Shown one piece after another: positions 1-6,546 of a DNA stretch of 13,202 bases. The stretch covers positions 1 through 13,202 of the forward strand of contig JANXYA010000215.1 of the NCBI GenBank assembly GCA_025350345.1, written 5' to 3'. The position numbers and the translations under genes were made by a program. The stretch comes from Gammaproteobacteria bacterium. Its GTDB lineage: Bacteria > Pseudomonadota > Gammaproteobacteria > Steroidobacterales > Steroidobacteraceae. A model generated the notes under the pieces. The model worked only from the letters and a program-made list of their open reading frames with translations. It was not told the origin of the DNA and did no database searches. Positions within the stretch are counted from its first letter, which is position 1, and each line of letters opens with the position of its first letter.

Positions 1-1890
1 CGCCTCCTCGGGCCGCACGCTCTCCGCCCAGAAACGGGAGAAGCTGAGGAAGAACTGCTGCTCCGGCGTGTAGCCACCCACCGTCGGCGCGGTGGCGCGG
101 GCGGCCGAGGCCTCATAGGCCCGATAGGCCAGCAACAGGCCGCCCAGGTCGGCGATGGCTTCGCCGGTCACCAGCTTGCCCTTCAGGTGCAGGTCGCCAT
201 CGACGGCATAGCTCGAGTACTGATCGGCCACGCATTGGACTCCGGCCCGGAATTTCTCCCCGTCCTCCTGGCTCCACCAGTTCGCCAGATTGCCGTGCCC
301 ATCGAATTGACTGCCCCGATCATCGAAGCCGTGCGTGATCTCATGGCCCATGACGGCACCGATGGCGCCGTAGTTGAAGGCGGCGGGCGCGGCGGGGTCA
401 AAAAACGGTGGTTGCAGGATGCCAGCCGGAAAATTGATGTTGTTCATCGACGAGCCGTAGTAGGCGTTGATGATCTGCGGCACCATCCCCCACTCGGTCC
501 GGTCCACCGGCTTGCCGATCTTGGCGAACTGGCGTGCATTCTCGAAGGCGTTGGCATGCAGCACGTTGAGCACATAGGGACCGCGATCGACCTTGAGCTT
601 GCTGTAATCCCGCCAGACGTCCGGGTACCCGATGCGCTCCTCGATCAGCGCGAGTTTCTCCAGCGCCCTGGCGCGCGTGACCTCGCTCATCCAGGGCAGC
701 GTGCTGATGTCCTCCTGCAGCGCCTCCCGAATGCCATGCAGGATATCGAGCACCTGCGCGCGTGCTTCCGGTGGGAATCGTCGCTTCACGTATTCATGCC
801 CGACAGCAAAGCCGAGTGCGCTGTTCTCGGCTCTCACCACCCGACGCCAGCGCGGCAGCAGCTCCTTGTTGCCTGACACCAGCTGCGCGAACCTGAAGTT
901 CTCGTCAACAAAGGCCTTGGAAAGAAATGGCGCAAGGCTATGCGCCGTCTGCCAGCGCAGATAGTTGCGCCATTGCGCAATGGGTGTGGTCTCGATCTCG
1001 TGCGACAGTCCGGCGAAGAAACCGGGCATGGCCAGATTGAGCCGCGTGACCTGCGGTACACCGGAGCTGGCCAGGTATTGCGGCCAGTTGATGGCGGGCG
1101 CCTCCTTGGCGAGCGCGGCCAGGTCACGCACGTTGTAGATCGCGTGCGGATCGCGCATATTTTCGGTGGGCATCGAAACGCTCGCCAGCCGCGTTTCCAG
1201 CGCCATGACATCGTGCGCCTCGCCCGCAGCCGCCGTGCTGGAATCGCCCAGCAGCCCGAACATGCGCGCAATATGCTCCTCGTAGCCCTTGCGGATCGCG
1301 GCGAATTTCGGGTCGTCCTTGAGATAATAGTCGCGGTCCGGAAGACCGAGACCTGCCTGCACCACGATCGCGATCACCTGGGTGCTGTCCGAGTAATCCT
1401 GCATCTGCCCCATGCCAAACGCGGCATTGACCCCAATGAAATGCAGGTGCGCCAGCGCACCGGTCAGGTCCGCCGGAGCGCTGATCGCCGCAATGCGCGC
1501 AAATTCCGGCTTCAGGGGCGCAATGCCCGCCCGCTCGACAGCCGCCTCGTCAATGCCGCTGGCGTAGAAGTCCCCGATTTTCCGCGCCTCGCTGTCGCGC
1601 GGCGCACTCCTGTCGGTGGCGGCGGACTGCAGCAGCTGGTGGATGAAGTCCTGGTTCTTCTGGTCGAGTATCTGGAACTGCCCCCAGGAGGAGTACGCCG
1701 GTGGCACCGGGTTATCACGCAGGAACTGCCCATTGGCAAATTGATAGAAGTCCTGCAGCGGATCGACGCTCTTGTCCATCCACTCAGAGTGGAGTGCGGT
1801 AACGCCGGCGGGCGCCTCACCCGCGGAACTGGCCAGGCCCGCCACAGGGATCAGCACGGCGATCAGCCAGGAACCTGCAAGACGGCGCAT
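1..1890 (-). CDS. M13 family zinc metallopeptidase, secreted (3'-truncated by window edge)
   Basis: Neprilysin/PepO-type M13 endopeptidase, a family that cleaves peptides outside the cytoplasm. 630 codons are visible with no stop. M13 proteins usually run about 660-700 residues, so roughly the last 40-60 are off the left edge. Residues 1-20 (MRRLAGSWLIAVLIPVAGLA) form a signal peptide without a lipobox cysteine, so I infer a soluble periplasmic enzyme. The zinc site is clear: HEITH at 516-520 (two His ligands and the catalytic Glu517) and GEAIADLGG around 576-584, with Glu577 as third ligand and Asp581. The substrate-binding NAYY motif is at 475-478, and DPLQDFYQFANG near residue 45 is the usual N-terminal family block. 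The ATG at 1888-1890 is supported by GGAG (plus-strand ctcc at 1897-1900), six bases upstream. It lies 89 bp downstream of the desaturase on the same strand, so co-transcription is possible. The substrate cannot be read from the sequence. Confidence 0.95.
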   Translation of the reverse strand, partial: MRRLAGSWLIAVLIPVAGLASSAGEAPAGVTALHSEWMDKSVDPLQDFYQFANGQFLRDNPVPPAYSSWGQFQILDQKNQDFIHQLLQSAATDRSAPRDSEARKIGDFYASGIDEAAVERAGIAPLKPEFARIAAISAPADLTGALAHLHFIGVNAAFGMGQMQDYSDSTQVIAIVVQAGLGLPDRDYYLKDDPKFAAIRKGYEEHIARMFGLLGDSSTAAAGEAHDVMALETRLASVSMPTENMRDPHAIYNVRDLAALAKEAPAINWPQYLASSGVPQVTRLNLAMPGFFAGLSHEIETTPIAQWRNYLRWQTAHSLAPFLSKAFVDENFRFAQLVSGNKELLPRWRRVVRAENSALGFAVGHEYVKRRFPPEARAQVLDILHGIREALQEDISTLPWMSEVTRARALEKLALIEERIGYPDVWRDYSKLKVDRGPYVLNVLHANAFENARQFAKIGKPVDRTEWGMVPQIINAYYGSSMNNINFPAGILQPPFFDPAAPAAFNYGAIGAVMGHEITHGFDDRGSQFDGHGNLANWWSQEDGEKFRAGVQCVADQYSSYAVDGDLHLKGKLVTGEAIADLGGLLLAYRAYEASAARATAPTVGGYTPEQQFFLSFSRFWAESVRPEEA

Positions 1891-1979
1891 ACCCTACTCC
1901 ACAAGCCGATGAGCGCTGAGACAGCCATGAGTGTAGCGCGTTCAATCGCGCCCACCGAAGCAGCCAACGGCGGCGGAAT

Positions 1980-3011
1980 CTAGCCCGGACGGAGGTTTTT
2001 CAGCAGGCGAAAGCCGATCAGCCGCTGCCGCTGCTCGTCCCACAGCCGCAAGGTGGCTGACCGGAAACTGGTCAGCAGCGTGAGGGTAGGAACCTTGCGA
2101 AAGCGCGGCTCGGCGTCGTGGCAGCGGCGCAGATGGTAGTTGGGAATCTGCGGGCTGAGGTGATGGATATGGTGGAAGCCGATGTTCCCGGAGAACCAGC
2201 GCAGGATGCCGGGCAGGTTATAGAAGGAACTGCCCGTCAGGGCCGCATCGGTGTAGTCCCAGTCATCGTTGCGGACCCAGTACACTTCGGCGAACTGGTG
2301 CTGCACGTAGAACAGCCACACGCCTGCGGCGCCGGCAAGCAGCATCAGGGTCACCTCGATCAGCAGCCAGGAGCGGAACCCGATCAGCTCGCACAGGGCG
2401 ATCGCCAGCAGCAACAGGCCGAGGTTGGTCAGCAGCACCGACAGTCGTTCACGCCGGCCCGCCTGCGAGGACGGGAATCGCTCCAGGAGCACGAACTGCA
2501 CCGTAGGGGCAATCACCAGCAGCACGAGCGGATTGCGCAGGAACCGGTAAGCGGCGCGCCGCCACGCTGGCGAGGCGAGATATTCCTCGACCGTCATGGT
2601 CCAGATGTCGCCATGGCCGCGGCGGTTCAGGTTGCCGGAGGTGCGATGGTGGATCGCGTGCTCCCAGCTCCAGTGCTGGAATGGCGTGTAAGTCAGCAGG
2701 CCCGCGATCCAGCCGATGATGCTGTTGGCCCGCTGCGAGCGCAGAAAGGAACCGTGCCCGCAGTCATGCATGAAGATGAATATCCGCACCCGCAGGCCAG
2801 CTGCGATGACCGCAAGCGGCAGCATCAGCCAGTAGGAAACGGTGACGGCGCGCGCCATGAGGTACCACACGAACAGGTACGGCAAGAGCGTGTTGGTCAG
2901 TTGCCAGATCGCCCGCGCATGGGAGGGCCGTCGATAGCGTTCCACCACGGATCTCAATTCCGCCGCGCTGGGACGCGCGTCGCTACCTGAGCTTGCAGTC
3001 GTGGTGTTCAC
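1980..3011 (-). CDS. Membrane fatty acid desaturase (DesA-like, delta-12 type)
   Basis: Integral-membrane, di-iron acyl desaturase of 343 residues that introduces a double bond into membrane acyl chains. The three histidine boxes are complete: HDCGH at 82-86, HAIHH at 118-122 and HHIHH at 280-284. The flanking words HHRTSGNLNRRG and GFHHIHHLSPQIPNY resemble the DesA/omega-6 acyl-lipid desaturase group rather than stearoyl-CoA desaturases; regiospecificity is inferred. Hydrophobic stretches lie around 40-80, 98-110, 158-175 and 192-238, as expected for two membrane hairpins with the boxes on the cytosolic side. The start is GTG at 3009-3011. There is no good Shine-Dalgarno, and no in-frame ATG occurs before Met52, so the exact start is uncertain; a GTG at codon 22 or 23 is possible. 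A pair of overlapping inverted repeats lies 39-65 bp upstream and may be an operator. The M13 peptidase follows on the same strand and the MddA/NnrU-like gene precedes it by 119 bp. Confidence 0.92.
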   Translation of the reverse strand: MNTTTASSGSDARPSAAELRSVVERYRRPSHARAIWQLTNTLLPYLFVWYLMARAVTVSYWLMLPLAVIAAGLRVRIFIFMHDCGHGSFLRSQRANSIIGWIAGLLTYTPFQHWSWEHAIHHRTSGNLNRRGHGDIWTMTVEEYLASPAWRRAAYRFLRNPLVLLVIAPTVQFVLLERFPSSQAGRRERLSVLLTNLGLLLLAIALCELIGFRSWLLIEVTLMLLAGAAGVWLFYVQHQFAEVYWVRNDDWDYTDAALTGSSFYNLPGILRWFSGNIGFHHIHHLSPQIPNYHLRRCHDAEPRFRKVPTLTLLTSFRSATLRLWDEQRQRLIGFRLLKNLRPG

Positions 3012-3049
3012 TTGGGGCGGGCGGACTCTAGCACGATGCCCCTGCCATC

Positions 3050-3076
3050 ACCTGACGATCAGGTCCCAATTGACCT
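3050..3076. promoter_or_regulatory. Overlapping inverted repeats upstream of the desaturase (possible operator)
   Basis: ACCTGA-CGA-TCAGGT at 3050-3064 is a perfect 6-bp inverted repeat with a 3-bp spacer. Its right arm overlaps a second one, AGGTC-CCAATT-GACCT at 3061-3076. This gives three copies of an AGGT/ACCT half-site within 27 bp, 39-65 bp before the desaturase start. The position fits a repressor or activator site for the desaturase. Assigning a regulator (for example a lipid-sensing TetR or GntR protein) would be speculation. I could not place a confident -35/-10 pair around it. Confidence 0.35.
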
Positions 3077-3130
3077 AAGCGCGGAACCCCCTAGCTGCGC
3101 CTGCAACTCATCCGATGTCGCGCGCCAGCC

Positions 3131-3898
3131 TCATCCTTGCGGTTGGCAAAGCGCCATATTCATGGCACCTGAGCGCCAATCGTCCACGTTGACGCTTCGT
3201 CGATACAGCCAGAGAGTGACGGTGAGGTAGGCCGTCAGGGCCCCGGCAAACAGCAGATGGCCGACGTTCATCTGTGCAGCACACCATTCGACCAGCAGCA
3301 GCCCGCAAACGATCCCGGCCCGCGCCACCCGCGCGGCGGAAGCAGTGCCGGAAAAGAGCCGCACTCGCAGGACAAAGCGCAGGAACGCCGGCATCTCCAG
3401 CAGCGCCACCGAGGCCAACAGCGAGATCCACCCCACGTACGTGCCGAACTGCATCAGCAGCAGTTGCGACGGCGCGCTGAGCGCCCAGGCCGCATCTGCC
3501 AGGGGTTGCCAGGCAAAGAAGAACCCCAGCAGGAGCGCGCTGACGAGCAGCCGATCCTGGGTGCACGTTGCGGGTGATCGCCCGAGTTGCTGTTCGTTGA
3601 GAGTCGCGTATGGCCGCTGTACAAAATGAAAGTGCATCGATGCCAGCAACAGCAGCGCGAGATCAATGATCACGGCGGTCCGCGTGGACAGGCTCAGCGG
3701 GTAGGAGCGCAGGCTGGGCACGCCAACACCAAGCATGATTGCGACCGCGTACAGAATCGACGCCGCCAGCACGATCAAGACCGCCAGCGCGTACGCAACG
3801 CCGCCGTGCCGATCGGGAAGCGGGCGTTGCGAAGACCGGCGATGCCGGGCACTCGATGGCCTCAGCGACAGGGGCAGGCCCAGGATCTTGTACAGCAT
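3131..3898 (-). CDS. Multi-pass membrane protein, MddA/NnrU-like but lacking the RHP signature
   Basis: 255 residues with about six hydrophobic segments (roughly 33-60, 74-92, 116-133, 146-168, 192-208, 211-231). The layout matches what I recall of the methanethiol S-methyltransferase (MddA)/NnrU/isoprenylcysteine methyltransferase-like family. ASMHFHFVQRPY (86-97) sits where the family has AxQHSxMARP, FFAWQPLADAAW (127-138) where it has WQWRP...VW, and MNVGHLLFAGALTAYL (210-225) closely resembles the family's C-terminal block. The catalytic/cofactor signature differs: where an RHPxxxGF word is expected there is RAGIVCGL (193-200), so His and Pro are replaced. The distal EERD-type acidic motif reads LYRRSV. 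I infer a divergent member that probably lost methyltransferase activity. Enzymatic function should not be assumed. ATG at 3896-3898, with only a weak upstream GGGAG. The desaturase follows 119 bp downstream on the same strand, so a lipid- or membrane-related role is possible. Confidence 0.6.
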   Translation of the reverse strand: MLYKILGLPLSLRPSSARHRRSSQRPLPDRHGGVAYALAVLIVLAASILYAVAIMLGVGVPSLRSYPLSLSTRTAVIIDLALLLLASMHFHFVQRPYATLNEQQLGRSPATCTQDRLLVSALLLGFFFAWQPLADAAWALSAPSQLLLMQFGTYVGWISLLASVALLEMPAFLRFVLRVRLFSGTASAARVARAGIVCGLLLVEWCAAQMNVGHLLFAGALTAYLTVTLWLYRRSVNVDDWRSGAMNMALCQPQG

Positions 3899-4009
3899 GT
3901 CGATCGGAACTCCCGCGCAGCGGCATTCAGTTGCCGGAATCGCGATGATCCCCCTGCGAGACCTGAAGTTCCGTTCGCTGGCAAACCCACCCCGCAGGCC
4001 GGCACCGAT

Positions 4010-4024
4010 GTGTGTAGCTCACAC
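4010..4024. repeat. Short inverted repeat GTGTG-N5-CACAC
   Basis: Perfect 5-bp arms flank TAGCT in the divergent region, 112 bp upstream of the MddA/NnrU-like start and 175 bp upstream of the lipoprotein start. It loosely resembles the TGTGA/TCACA half-sites of CRP-family regulators (TGTGT at 4009-4013, TCACA at 4019-4023), but the spacing is 5 rather than 6, so I do not call it a CRP site. Confidence 0.2.
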
Positions 4025-4186
4025 TGTGACGGCTGTCGCTCTTCGGCGACGCTCCTGAGACACCGAATTCCCTCGCGCCGGGCACATACTCTGTGGCAGG
4101 CCTGAATTTTGTGCGCCGCTCGATGGTACTGGGAAGACCCGTGCATTAAGTTCAGCGCCCTAACTTTGCAACTTCTTCGTCTGTTC

Positions 4187-4190
4187 GGAG
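4187..4190 (+). promoter_or_regulatory. Ribosome binding site that fixes the lipoprotein start
   Basis: GGAG lies eight bases before the ATG at 4199. The reading frame is open further upstream to an ATG at 4109. Only the 4199 start has a ribosome site at proper distance and puts a lipoprotein signal at the N-terminus, so it decides the start. Confidence 0.75.
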
Positions 4191-4198
4191 AATCATCC

Positions 4199-5434
4199 AT
4201 GTCGCACCCCACCGGATTGATCAAGCAGCCCGTCGCCTGGGCTGCGTTGGCCGCGGTCACGCTGCTCGCAAGCTGCGGCGGCGACTATGGCGGCAGCAAT
4301 AGCGGCTACCCACCGGTCGAAATGTCTGCCGGAGTCGTTGCGGCGGACTTCAACAACGACGGCTTCGCCGACATCGTGCAGCTGAGCAGCGTGCAGAACG
4401 GGCTCGAGCCGGATCCGGCCAATCTGAAGACCTATCTGTCGACCTCGGCAACCGCCTTTGCGGCCCCGACGCCGACGTTCGACGGCGATGATCCCCTGTA
4501 CATCGCCACCGCCGACCTGAATGGCGATCTCCTGCCCGATGTAGTGACGGCGAGCGTCGAGGATGGCGCGCTGGCCGTCTACTTCAACAACAAACTGAGC
4601 CCGGGCACCTTTAATTCGCCGCTGGTGCTGACTTCCCCCGGAGCCTCGCAGGTCGCCATCGGCGACATGAATGGCGACGGCATGCTCGACCTGGTGGCGG
4701 CGGATTACAACGTCTCGCTGTTCCTGCAGACCTCGCCCGGCACCTTTGCCAATCCCATCACCCTGTACCCGGGCGGCGCCAACTGGGTCGCCGTCGGCAA
4801 TCTGCACGGCGCTCTGAACGTCGATAACATCCAGGACATCGCTTTGGTGGATGGCAGTGGCGTCAAGGTCCTCATGCACACGGGCGTCGCCAGCGCAACG
4901 ACCTACGCCGCGCCCGTGACGATCTTCACGCCGACGATGAACAGCAACGTCGCCGGCGCCAACATCGTGGCCATTGGCAGCCTCAAGGGAGACGGCCTCA
5001 ACGACCTGGTGATCACCGATCCGGGTCCGGCCGGTGGTGCGGCGCCCACCGTCAACGTGCTGCTACAGGATAGGAACAACCACGGCCAGTTCCTGGCGCC
5101 GGTCAGCTATCCGGTCGCCGCGCAGAGCCTGGCGCAATCGATAGTGCTAAAGGACCTGAACAATGACGGCAAGCTCGATATCGTGATTGGCGGCACGGAT
5201 GCCGTGAGCATCCTCCTGGGCAACGGCGACGGCACGTTCCAGGCAGCCACCAATTTCACGGCCGAGGATGCCAATGAGGTCGCGGTCGCTGACGTCAATG
5301 GCGACGGCCTGCCCGACATCATCATTTCCGCCGGACCCACGCAGCCGGTGGTCAATGGCGTGACGACGGTTCATCCCGGCGTGTTGCTGCAGACCGCGCC
5401 CGGCACGTTCGCGGCGCCGAGCGATCTGCCCTAG
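4199..5434 (+). CDS. FG-GAP/VCBS-repeat lipoprotein, single predicted seven-bladed propeller
   Basis: 411-residue exported lipoprotein. Residues 1-26 are a type II signal with lipobox LASC (23-26), so Cys26 is predicted to be lipidated; CGGD follows. A short Gly/Ser linker leads into seven modules, each with a DxNxDGxxD-type calcium loop and ending in a strand like LLQTxPGTFxxP. Loops start at about residues 50, 106, 156, 201, 261, 319 and 365. Loops 1, 2, 3, 6 and 7 keep the first and last acidic ligands (for example DFNNDGFAD, DVNGDGLPD). Loop 4 (NLHGALNVDNIQD) and loop 5 (SLKGDGLND) have lost the first Asp and probably bind calcium poorly or not at all. Seven modules suggest a closed integrin-type beta-propeller and no other domain. 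The family generally mediates adhesion or binding, but the ligand here is unknown. The gene ends 44 bp before the secreted hydrolase on the same strand, so they may form an operon. Confidence 0.9.
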   Translation: MSHPTGLIKQPVAWAALAAVTLLASCGGDYGGSNSGYPPVEMSAGVVAADFNNDGFADIVQLSSVQNGLEPDPANLKTYLSTSATAFAAPTPTFDGDDPLYIATADLNGDLLPDVVTASVEDGALAVYFNNKLSPGTFNSPLVLTSPGASQVAIGDMNGDGMLDLVAADYNVSLFLQTSPGTFANPITLYPGGANWVAVGNLHGALNVDNIQDIALVDGSGVKVLMHTGVASATTYAAPVTIFTPTMNSNVAGANIVAIGSLKGDGLNDLVITDPGPAGGAAPTVNVLLQDRNNHGQFLAPVSYPVAAQSLAQSIVLKDLNNDGKLDIVIGGTDAVSILLGNGDGTFQAATNFTAEDANEVAVADVNGDGLPDIIISAGPTQPVVNGVTTVHPGVLLQTAPGTFAAPSDLP

Positions 5435-5441
5435 GCCTGTC

Positions 5442-5478
5442 GGCTGGCGGGCAATCGCGCTACGATGGCCCGCCAGCC
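5442..5478 (+). repeat. Perfect 11-bp inverted repeat ending at the hydrolase start codon
   Basis: GGCTGGCGGGC at 5442-5452 pairs perfectly with GCCCGCCAGCC at 5468-5478 around a 15-nt loop. The right arm ends on the base before the ATG at 5479. There is no T-tract, so it is not a typical intrinsic terminator. The position would put the hydrolase initiation region at the foot of a strong GC stem, which could limit translation, attenuate transcription or shape the 3' end of the lipoprotein message. The fold is certain as sequence; the role is inference. Confidence 0.6.
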
Positions 5479-6546
5479 ATGAGACAGACTCTCCTCCTCC
5501 TCGCACTGCTGCCGTTCGCCACCGCGACGGCGGCCGAGTACCCGCAGCCCGTGCAGGGGGAATTCACCCTGCAGAATTTTCCATTCTCTTCCGGCGAGGT
5601 GTTGCCTGAACTGAAGCTTCACTACCGCACCATCGGTGTGCCGTGGCGCGACGCGCAGGGGATCGTGCGCAATGCAGTGCTCATCCTGCACGGCACCGGT
5701 GGGAGCGGCACGCAGTTCATCCGCCCGGAATTCGCCGGCGAGCTGTTCGGCCCGGGCCAGCCGCTCGATGCGGCCAAGTACTACCTGATACTCCCGGACG
5801 GCATTGGTCATGGACAGTCCTCCAAGCCCAGCGATGGCCTGCACGCGCACTTTCCGCGCTACGGTTACCTCGACATGGTCACGGCCCAGTACCGCTTGTT
5901 GACCGAGGGGTTGAAGGTCAATCATCTGCGCCTGGTGATGGGTACGTCCATGGGGGGCATGCACAGCTGGTTGTGGGGGGCGCGCTACCCGGACTACATG
6001 GACGCCCTGATGCCCCTCGCCTCGCTCCCGGTGCAGATCTCGGGCCGCAACCGGGTCTGGCGTCGCACCATCAGCGATGCCATCCGCAACGATCCGGAAT
6101 GGCATGGTGGTGAATACACGCGCCAGCCGCCCAGCCTGCGCACGGCCGAGGAGATCTATTTCTTCATGGGGAGCAATCCGCTGCTGCGCTGGCAGCAGAT
6201 GCCCGACCGTTCCAGCAGCGATGCCGTGCTGGACGCGGCGGTGGCAGCGCTAGTGAAGGTCGAGGATGCCAACGACACGCTCTACCAGATCGAGGCCTCG
6301 CACGATTACGATCCCGGACCGGGACTGGAGAGCATCCGCGCACCGCTCCTGGCCATCAACTCCGCCGATGACCTGATCAACCCGCCGGAGCTCGGCATAC
6401 TCGAGCGCGACATCAAGCGCGTGAAGCACGGCCGCGCCGTGTTGATCCCGATGGGGCCGCAAACGCGCGGGCACGGCACCCATACGATGGCGGCGGTGTG
6501 GAAGCAGGAGCTGGTTCAGCTGTTGGCCGACTCGCCGGAGCGCTGA
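5479..6546 (+). CDS. Secreted alpha/beta hydrolase, homoserine O-acetyltransferase (MetX)-like fold
   Basis: 355 residues. MRQTLLLLALLPFATATAA is a Sec signal with cleavage likely before Glu20, so the enzyme is exported. The alpha/beta-hydrolase core shows an oxyanion-hole word LHGTGGSG (70-77), the nucleophile elbow MGTSMGGM (154-161, Ser157), the acid in SADDLINPPE (Asp298 most likely) and the His in RGHGTHTM (His332 preferred, His335 possible). SMGGM and the acid/His spacing recall MetX homoserine acyltransferases. Export, and the absence of methionine genes nearby, argue against that biosynthetic role. I infer a periplasmic esterase, acyltransferase or hydrolase with unknown substrate. 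No Shine-Dalgarno precedes the ATG. Instead the arm of a perfect inverted repeat abuts it, and a five-codon frame (5465-5482) overlaps it as ATGA. It follows the FG-GAP lipoprotein by 44 bp, and its last 31 bp overlap the convergent transporter gene. Confidence 0.88.
   Translation: MRQTLLLLALLPFATATAAEYPQPVQGEFTLQNFPFSSGEVLPELKLHYRTIGVPWRDAQGIVRNAVLILHGTGGSGTQFIRPEFAGELFGPGQPLDAAKYYLILPDGIGHGQSSKPSDGLHAHFPRYGYLDMVTAQYRLLTEGLKVNHLRLVMGTSMGGMHSWLWGARYPDYMDALMPLASLPVQISGRNRVWRRTISDAIRNDPEWHGGEYTRQPPSLRTAEEIYFFMGSNPLLRWQQMPDRSSSDAVLDAAVAALVKVEDANDTLYQIEASHDYDPGPGLESIRAPLLAINSADDLINPPELGILERDIKRVKHGRAVLIPMGPQTRGHGTHTMAAVWKQELVQLLADSPER

Larger units (their letters stand above)
3899..4198. other. 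Divergent intergenic region, no gene recognised
   Basis: This 300-bp stretch lies between the divergent MddA/NnrU-like gene and the FG-GAP lipoprotein gene and should carry both promoters. The short open frames here look like composition artefacts. I see GTGTG-TAGCT-CACAC at 4010-4024, a small GTCGC/GCGAC hairpin at 4035-4050, and the lipoprotein ribosome site GGAG at 4187-4190. I could not assign a convincing -35/-10 pair to either side. Confidence 0.6.

Noticed and set aside
940..1983. 347-codon plus-strand open frame opposite the M13 peptidase
   Set aside because: The minus strand carries the signal peptide and M13 family blocks. The plus-strand product is Arg/Gly/His-rich with no recognisable family.
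2118..2990. 290-codon plus-strand open frame opposite the desaturase
   Set aside because: It is antisense to all three histidine boxes, and its Gln/His-rich composition is typical of a shadow frame.
4009..4023. CRP-type binding site TGTGT-N5-TCACA
   Set aside because: Spacing is 5 instead of 6 and one half-site deviates; too weak to call.
4109..4198. Upstream ATG extension of the FG-GAP gene
   Set aside because: It would bury the lipoprotein signal 30 residues inside the protein and lacks a ribosome site. GGAG correctly precedes the ATG at 4199.
5442..5478. Intrinsic terminator for the FG-GAP lipoprotein gene
   Set aside because: The stem is strong, but no T-run follows; the hydrolase ATG does. 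I list it as an inverted repeat of unknown role instead.
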